This document shows positions 7,368 to 11,859 of a stretch of DNA of 11,859 nucleotides, piece by piece; position 1 is the stretch's first letter; each line of letters opens with the position of its first letter. A program made the position numbers and the translations under genes. The DNA is from Flavobacteriales bacterium (GTDB lineage Bacteria > Bacteroidota > Bacteroidia > Flavobacteriales > Parvicellaceae). The stretch lies in assembly GCA_014239715.1 (NCBI GenBank), contig JAAZYJ010000375.1, forward strand, positions 1 to 11,859, in the 5' to 3' direction. Below the pieces are notes generated by a model that made no database searches, was not told the DNA's origin, and saw nothing but the letters and a program-made list of their open reading frames with translations.

Positions 7368-8384
7368 ATGCGCATAGAAAAGGAAAAATCGTTACACGCA
7401 TATAACACATTCGGAATTGATGTTAATGCTAAATTATTCGCTGTGTTTCACACTGTCAACGATTTGAAGGAATTGCTCTCCGATGAGACTTTGCGACACG
7501 AAAACCGATTGGTTCTTGGCGGAGGCAGCAATCTTCTTTTTACCTCTGATTTTGATGGGGTAGTTTTAAAAAATGAAGTTCATGGAATCGAATTAATACG
7601 CGAATCTCCTGAACACTATTACGTAAAGGTCGGTGCCGGCGAAAACTGGCATCAATTTGTACTTCACTCTATTGAACAAGGTTGGGCAGGCCTTGAGAAC
7701 CTTTCTCTCATTCCGGGTTGTGTCGGTGCAAGCCCAATGCAGAATATAGGGGCCTACGGGGTTGAAATAAAGGATCGTTTTGAACAGCTTGAAGCACTGA
7801 ATATCAAAACATTAGAAGTAGAAACTTTTACAGAGAAAGATTGTAAATTCGGTTATCGTGAAAGTGTATTCAAACATTCTTTGAAAGATCAATATATTAT
7901 CACATCAGTCATTTTCCGCTTATTCAAATTGCCTCAGATAAATACTTCTTACGGTGCTATAGAAGCCAAATTGGAAGAAATGAGAATCACAGAGCCTACC
8001 ATTAAAAATGTAAGCGATGCCGTGATCTCGATACGGTCTTCAAAACTTCCCGACCCTTCTGAAATAGGAAATTCAGGCAGTTTTTTTAAAAACCCCGTTA
8101 TTACGAACGAGCAATTTGAATCAGTAAAGGCAAAGCATCCGGAAATAGTATCTTACCCTGCGGGACCCGAGCACACGAAAGTGGCAGCGGGATGGCTGAT
8201 CGACAACGCCGGTTGGAAAGGACATACAGAAGGAAGTTATGGGGTCCATAAAGACCAGGCTCTTGTACTTGTAAACTATGGTGGTGCAGCAGGGTCACAA
8301 ATTTATGAGCTAAGCACTGAGATCGTAAAGTCTATCCAAGAAAAATACGGGATACAGCTGGAAAGAGAAGTGAATATCTTTTAG
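7368..8384 (+). CDS. murB: UDP-N-acetylenolpyruvoylglucosamine reductase MurB
   Basis: MurB is the cytoplasmic FAD- and NADPH-dependent enzyme that reduces UDP-GlcNAc-enolpyruvate to UDP-MurNAc in peptidoglycan precursor synthesis. The 338-residue protein covers the complete type I (E. coli-like) fold: N-terminal YNTFGID (12-18); FAD-binding LVLGGGSNLLF (48-58), VGAGENWHQFV (88-98), and PGCVGASPMQNIGAYG (116-131); FGYRES with the conserved substrate-binding Arg (Arg164); GNSGSFFKNP with the catalytic proton-donor Ser (Ser238); AAGWLID (273-279); and a C-terminal LEREVNIF holding the active-site Glu. The region around 190-225 has the type I insertion (INTSYGAIEAKL). It starts at the first ATG in the frame after a short divergent gap. 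The stop TAG lies one base from the stop of the convergent M3 peptidase. All key residues are present, so it should be active and essential. Confidence 0.97.
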   Translation: MRIEKEKSLHAYNTFGIDVNAKLFAVFHTVNDLKELLSDETLRHENRLVLGGGSNLLFTSDFDGVVLKNEVHGIELIRESPEHYYVKVGAGENWHQFVLHSIEQGWAGLENLSLIPGCVGASPMQNIGAYGVEIKDRFEQLEALNIKTLEVETFTEKDCKFGYRESVFKHSLKDQYIITSVIFRLFKLPQINTSYGAIEAKLEEMRITEPTIKNVSDAVISIRSSKLPDPSEIGNSGSFFKNPVITNEQFESVKAKHPEIVSYPAGPEHTKVAAGWLIDNAGWKGHTEGSYGVHKDQALVLVNYGGAAGSQIYELSTEIVKSIQEKYGIQLEREVNIF

Positions 8385-8413
8385 CTTAATTCAGCAACCT
8401 CAGCTCTTCTCTT
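8363..8413. repeat. 8-bp inverted repeat spanning the murB / M3 peptidase convergent stops
   Basis: AAGAGAAG (8363-8370) and its exact complement CTTCTCTT (8406-8413) flank the two stop codons with a 35-base loop. It is the only inverted repeat I noticed at this junction. The stem is short, the loop long and there is no clear T-run, so it is weak as an intrinsic terminator and may be chance. Confidence 0.2.
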
Positions 8414-10113
8414 ACGAATGCAACCAGCTCATTCACATATTTTTGAGAGAAATCAAATTTGATTCCCGCAGCTTCATATATTTCAGGTATTGACCTTGTA
8501 TACCCTAATTTTAATGCAGCCATATATTGCTCGATAGCCTTGACAGGGGCTTGTTTATAATTTCGCCAAACCGCGATCGCGCCCAGCTGCGCCATTCCAT
8601 ATTCAATGTAATAGAAAGGGACTTCGTATATGTGCAGCTGACGCTGCCAGCTGCTTGCTTTTGCATCAGGATAGTCGGACCAATCAACTACTCCTCCGGA
8701 AAAAGTATCATTGATCTCATTCCAAGCCCGTGTCCTATCCTCAGCAGTATGCGACGGGTTGGTGTAAAGCCAATGCTGAAACTTGTCTACCGTAGCTACC
8801 CATGGCAGTATCTTCAAGAGTGTTTCCAGCTGATCCTTTTTGGCCCTTTTCAGCTCAGCTTCATCTGTATAAAAAATATCCCAATACTCCATGGAGATCA
8901 GCTCCATGCTCATTGAAGCAAGTTCAGCTACTTCGCTAGGGAGACTTTTAAATGCAGTAAGCTTCAGTTCTCTTGTCAAAAAACTATGAACCGCGTGCCC
9001 ACCTTCGTGCAGCATGGTAATCAGATCACGTTGGGTACCAACGGAATTCATAAAAATGAATGGAACGCCGATCTCATAAAGGGGGTAATTATAGCCTCCT
9101 GGAGCCTTCCCTTGCTTCGACACCAGATCAAGATGTCCCATCTCTTTCATCGTTTCCAAACACTCACCAAAATAAGGGTGGATTTTATAGAACAACTGTG
9201 TTGATTTATCCAATAGTTCTTCACCCGTACCAAAAGGATTCAGGGGCTCTTTACACTCAGGATCCACCTCCAGATCAAATGGTTTCAGCGTATCGTATCC
9301 GAGGAGGTCTTTCCGTTCGTGCTGAATTTCTGTGATTATGGGTACAATTTCTTTTTCAATACTATCGTGAAAATTAAAGCAATCCTGAACGGTATAATCG
9401 AATCGACCCATGGATTCAAACTTGTAGTCTCTGAAATTTTTAAAATTTGCATTCAGAGCGATCTTGTGCCTTAGCTTCATCAAAACTTCAAACAAATCAT
9501 CCAGGGTATCTCGGTCTTCCAGCTTTCTATTGACCATTTTTTCAAAAACTACTTTTCGATGATCTCTGTCCAGCTTCTTTAGTTCTTTGGAAGCTTGCTG
9601 CATGGTTAGCATCTCTCCTTCCACCTCCACATTCTGCGCTCCTGAGATAGCCCCGTATTTTTGAGATTCCTGTGCTATCTGTGCAGCTAGCGGAATATTT
9701 TCTTCCCGAAACAATTCTATGGCTTTTCTGAGCCCCCTCTGATAGATCTCAAATTCTTTTCCTTTCAACAATTTTGACTGCTCTGATCGTATGAACTTCT
9801 TATTGAAAAGATCTTCAAATCCAGCAGTATGCGGATGAATCTCTGTCACATAGAACTTGTAGGCTTCAGAAAGCTCTTCATCGGTTGTATCAATTGTCAT
9901 TTTAATGTACCTCCAACCAGCATCTTCGGACAATACGGCTTCCAGTTCACTTCTGTCCGACATCCAGCTGAGTAAGGATTCCATTGAAGTTATCTCCCGA
10001 TCTTTCAGCTCTTCAAAGAATGGTTTTAATTCTTCCCAATTCGTGATCCTAAGATCATCGGGCAATAACCGTCTTACAGGTCTGGATGGGATTGTAATGC
10101 TACTTGTACTCAT
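8386..10113 (-). CDS. M3-family zinc metallopeptidase (oligoendopeptidase F-like)
   Basis: This 575-residue enzyme probably degrades short peptides in the cytoplasm; no signal peptide is seen. The M3 zinc site is complete: HEGGH (369-373) gives two His ligands and the catalytic Glu, and the third ligand should be Glu397 in PSEVAELAS (392-400). Upstream, KAPGGYNYPLYEIGVPFIFM (336-355) is the substrate-side strand typical of the family. Downstream, HIYEVPFYYIEYG (494-506) corresponds to the conserved His/Tyr segment that stabilises the transition state. The helical N-terminal half (about 60-330) forms the lid that restricts entry to oligopeptides. The length fits the shorter M3B oligoendopeptidases. 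The ATG at 10113 lies 14 bases after the DUF5606 stop, so the two genes are probably co-transcribed. The exact subfamily, and hence the symbol pepF, is not certain. Confidence 0.93.
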   Translation of the reverse strand: MSTSSITIPSRPVRRLLPDDLRITNWEELKPFFEELKDREITSMESLLSWMSDRSELEAVLSEDAGWRYIKMTIDTTDEELSEAYKFYVTEIHPHTAGFEDLFNKKFIRSEQSKLLKGKEFEIYQRGLRKAIELFREENIPLAAQIAQESQKYGAISGAQNVEVEGEMLTMQQASKELKKLDRDHRKVVFEKMVNRKLEDRDTLDDLFEVLMKLRHKIALNANFKNFRDYKFESMGRFDYTVQDCFNFHDSIEKEIVPIITEIQHERKDLLGYDTLKPFDLEVDPECKEPLNPFGTGEELLDKSTQLFYKIHPYFGECLETMKEMGHLDLVSKQGKAPGGYNYPLYEIGVPFIFMNSVGTQRDLITMLHEGGHAVHSFLTRELKLTAFKSLPSEVAELASMSMELISMEYWDIFYTDEAELKRAKKDQLETLLKILPWVATVDKFQHWLYTNPSHTAEDRTRAWNEINDTFSGGVVDWSDYPDAKASSWQRQLHIYEVPFYYIEYGMAQLGAIAVWRNYKQAPVKAIEQYMAALKLGYTRSIPEIYEAAGIKFDFSQKYVNELVAFVREELRLLN

Positions 10114-10127
10114 AGATTGATTCTGGT

Positions 10128-10550
10128 CTATTCTTCCTCTTCTGACGCAACCGATTCGCCGTCGGAATCCAATTTCAATGCTCCGGCTGCATGAAGAACA
10201 TTATACCATTGAAACAGTTTTTTAATATCTGAGCTATATACTCTTTCTTCATCATAATCAGGTAGAACTCCAGAAAGATATTCTTTCAATTCTCTCATTT
10301 CTCCTTTATGATCTGGTGCCGAACCGCCACTCTCTTTCGCGTAGATCGAATCATATACCTCCTTTAACGGCACATCATCCTGCTCAGTGTAAATAGAGAT
10401 GTCTTCCAAGGCACTTATCTTATGAGTGGATAACGCTGTTGAGCGTTTCCCATCCACCAACGATTCAACTACTAGATTTGATCGATTATTTGCAATGACC
10501 TTGTAAAGCCCTGGCTTTCCCGATATTGAGATTATTCCCGATAGATCCAT
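10128..10550 (-). CDS. DUF5606 family protein of unknown function
   Basis: The 140-residue protein matches my memory of the Bacteroidota-restricted DUF5606 family: it opens with MDLSGIISISGKPGLYKVI and contains a VVESLVDGKR strand, ALEDISIYTEQDDVPLKEV (48-66) and LPDYDEERVYSSDIKKLFQWY (95-115). The N-terminal 55 residues look like a small all-beta barrel; the middle and C-terminus look helical, with a short acidic tail ending EEEE. There is no signal peptide, membrane segment or catalytic motif, so a cytoplasmic binding or accessory role is the most I can say. A purine-rich AGAAGAAG sits just before the ATG at 10550. The M3 peptidase gene follows 14 bases downstream. A hairpin lies immediately upstream, leaving little room for a private promoter, so it may be read from inside the protease gene region. 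Confidence 0.85.
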   Translation of the reverse strand: MDLSGIISISGKPGLYKVIANNRSNLVVESLVDGKRSTALSTHKISALEDISIYTEQDDVPLKEVYDSIYAKESGGSAPDHKGEMRELKEYLSGVLPDYDEERVYSSDIKKLFQWYNVLHAAGALKLDSDGESVASEEEE

Positions 10551-10559
10551 ACTTCTTCT

Positions 10560-10593
10560 AAAAATTAGGCGACTAAAATAAGAATTTACGCCT
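10560..10593 (-). terminator. Possible intrinsic terminator after the S8 protease gene
   Basis: On the minus strand AGGCG (10593-10589) and CGCCT (10571-10567) can form a G+C-rich 5-bp stem, with a possible extra AAA/TTT pairing inside, followed by AA and five T (10564-10560). It sits 10 bases after the protease stop codon at 10604, where a terminator is expected. The stem is short, so read-through into DUF5606 is likely. Confidence 0.4.
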
Positions 10594-10603
10594 TGCGGTG
10601 TGC

Positions 10604-11859
10604 TTATCTGGCAATTTGAATTTTCGAATTATATGATTCCTTACCTGAGATAAATCGCAGTGCGTAGGTCCCAAAAGCAAGATTTGAAACGTCAACTTCA
10701 CCTTTCTTGGATCTTATTTCTCTAACATACAGCAACTTCCCTTGAAGGTCTCTTAGCTCAATTCGGTCGATAATCTCACTTGACGAAACGACCAGTCTAT
10801 CCTTAACCGGATTGGGATAAATGTTGTATTCAATTCCATTTTCATCAATTGACCATGGAGCCACCAACAAACTATCCGAAAATGATGAGCACCCATTTGA
10901 ATCAATATGTTCTACCTGCATCCATTGGGACGAACCTGCAACACAATGGATCGTATCATTGGTTGGCATCGGAATCCCATCTACATACCACACAATTGAG
11001 TCTGCTTGTGAAGTGATGGCGCACCCTATACCATCAATGATGGGCGGTTTCGGCACAGAATCATGCTCCACAACATTATACCAAACAGAATCACTCTTAC
11101 AACCATAACTATCTTCAACAATTAAATATCCGGAATCCGTGCTGTCAATAAGCAATGAAGGAGATGAAGAGCTACCATTCCAATCATATACTGCATAGGT
11201 ACTATCTGTAGCCAAGGCTGTTGACTGACCATAACAAAAAGCCGTGTCTCCAATTACGTTTGGATACACATTTGTAGCCGACAGCAAAGCTAATGCATCC
11301 GTTTTTCCGTACCCCCAACGATAATTGGGTAGCACACCGGTGTACTGATCTGAAAACGAAGTTGCGTGTAAATACTGAATAAAGTCATGAGTAGTAATGT
11401 TCGGACATTTTTCCAACAGTAACACACCCAGTCCGGCTACAACAGGAGACGAAAATGACGTGCCGGCTCTTCTGGTATGAAAACCTGATTGTATCAATCG
11501 CCAAGCACTTGCTCCCCCTTGCATTGTAATTGCAGTAGCCACAGGAAGCGCACTCATCACCCAAAACCCGGTTGAATTTACATCAGGTTTCATCATTCCC
11601 ATCCTGGTGGGGCCTGCACTACTGTTCATTGCCAAAGAGTCAGTCAATTGCGGAGATGTTTGAACATCGCCCAAAAAATCGGTGTACTCACTTCTGTTCA
11701 CGTATTGGCCAACCGTTACCACGTGGTCACTACATTGGAAGCCACTTACCACAGATTGACTCGAGTCCGGCAACTGATAACTGCTAATGGGCGGCCATGT
11801 TCCCGAACCGGGCAACCCACTTGTGATCATATCTGAAAGCCAAATAATATCAGGCCCCA
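10604..11859 (-). CDS. Subtilisin-like S8 serine protease with T9SS type A sorting domain (5' end outside window)
   Basis: The frame is open from the right edge to the TAA at 10606-10604, giving about 417 C-terminal residues. The catalytic-serine motif GTSFSSPVVAGLGVLLLEK is present (Ser codon 11458-11456), preceded by SAGPTRMGMMKPDVNSTG, the typical S8 strand before the Ser loop; the catalytic Asp and His must lie outside the window. After the protease domain come about 130 residues rich in Ser, Asp and paired Cys, with two units resembling Ig-like modules of surface proteins (DSYGCKSDSV, DSNGCSSFSDSL). The last 74 residues (10607-10828) form a T9SS type A sorting domain: YNIYPNPVKDRLVV, an LRDLQGKLLY strand, a SNLAFGTYALRF strand and a basic end (KIQIAR). 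The protein should be carried across the outer membrane by the type IX system, with the domain removed and the protease released or anchored. Substrate is unknown. The true start lies beyond 11859. Confidence 0.93.
   Translation of the reverse strand, partial: GPDIIWLSDMITSGLPGSGTWPPISSYQLPDSSQSVVSGFQCSDHVVTVGQYVNRSEYTDFLGDVQTSPQLTDSLAMNSSAGPTRMGMMKPDVNSTGFWVMSALPVATAITMQGGASAWRLIQSGFHTRRAGTSFSSPVVAGLGVLLLEKCPNITTHDFIQYLHATSFSDQYTGVLPNYRWGYGKTDALALLSATNVYPNVIGDTAFCYGQSTALATDSTYAVYDWNGSSSSPSLLIDSTDSGYLIVEDSYGCKSDSVWYNVVEHDSVPKPPIIDGIGCAITSQADSIVWYVDGIPMPTNDTIHCVAGSSQWMQVEHIDSNGCSSFSDSLLVAPWSIDENGIEYNIYPNPVKDRLVVSSSEIIDRIELRDLQGKLLYVREIRSKKGEVDVSNLAFGTYALRFISGKESYNSKIQIAR

Noticed and set aside
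8527..9335. Several plus-strand frames of 70-130 codons
   Set aside because: All are antisense to the M3 peptidase gene, which has full catalytic motifs; the shadow frames match no family.
10821..11836. Plus-strand frames opposite the S8 protease
   Set aside because: They are shadows of the protease and its Ig-like and sorting domains, with no recognisable protein features.

Overview
The window looks like chromosomal DNA from a member of the Bacteroidota, probably a free-living Flavobacteriales- or Cytophagales-like lineage. Four things point there. A secreted subtilisin-like protease ends in a type IX secretion (T9SS) type A sorting domain. There is a gene for a DUF5606 protein, a family I know only from Bacteroidota. 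A large periplasmic TPR protein is coupled to an outer-membrane beta-barrel gene. ftsE stands alone without ftsX. Composition is moderately A+T-rich and even, and I see no insertion sequence, integrase, tRNA, rRNA or CRISPR array. Coding density is very high, and no stretch over 300 bases lacks a gene.

Layout from left to right. (1) Positions 1-3589, minus strand: a TPR protein of about 1055 residues with a signal peptide and a very acidic tail, overlapping the start of an outer-membrane barrel gene that runs off the left edge. (2) A divergent intergenic region of about 195 bp with an 11-bp direct repeat. (3) 3786-4493, plus strand: ftsE. (4) 4469-7262, minus strand: a compact three-gene glycan cassette, transcribed in the order GT4 glycosyltransferase, zinc-ribbon methyltransferase, GT2 glycosyltransferase; its last gene overlaps the end of ftsE tail to tail. 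(5) 7368-8384, plus strand: murB. (6) 8386-10550, minus strand: a DUF5606 gene followed by an M3-family metallopeptidase gene, whose stop codon lies one base from the murB stop. (7) 10604-11859, minus strand: the C-terminal part of a T9SS-exported S8 protease, separated from DUF5606 by a hairpin that may be a terminator.

Most of the genes serve the cell envelope: septum and peptidoglycan (ftsE, murB), surface or envelope glycan (GT4, methyltransferase, GT2), the outer membrane and periplasm (TPR and barrel), and secretion (S8 protease). The M3 peptidase is a cytoplasmic peptide-recycling enzyme, and DUF5606 has no known function. I see no defence system or mobile system. The parts least explained by current knowledge are the TPR/barrel pair, the glycan cassette placed between two cell-wall genes, and the DUF5606 protein.
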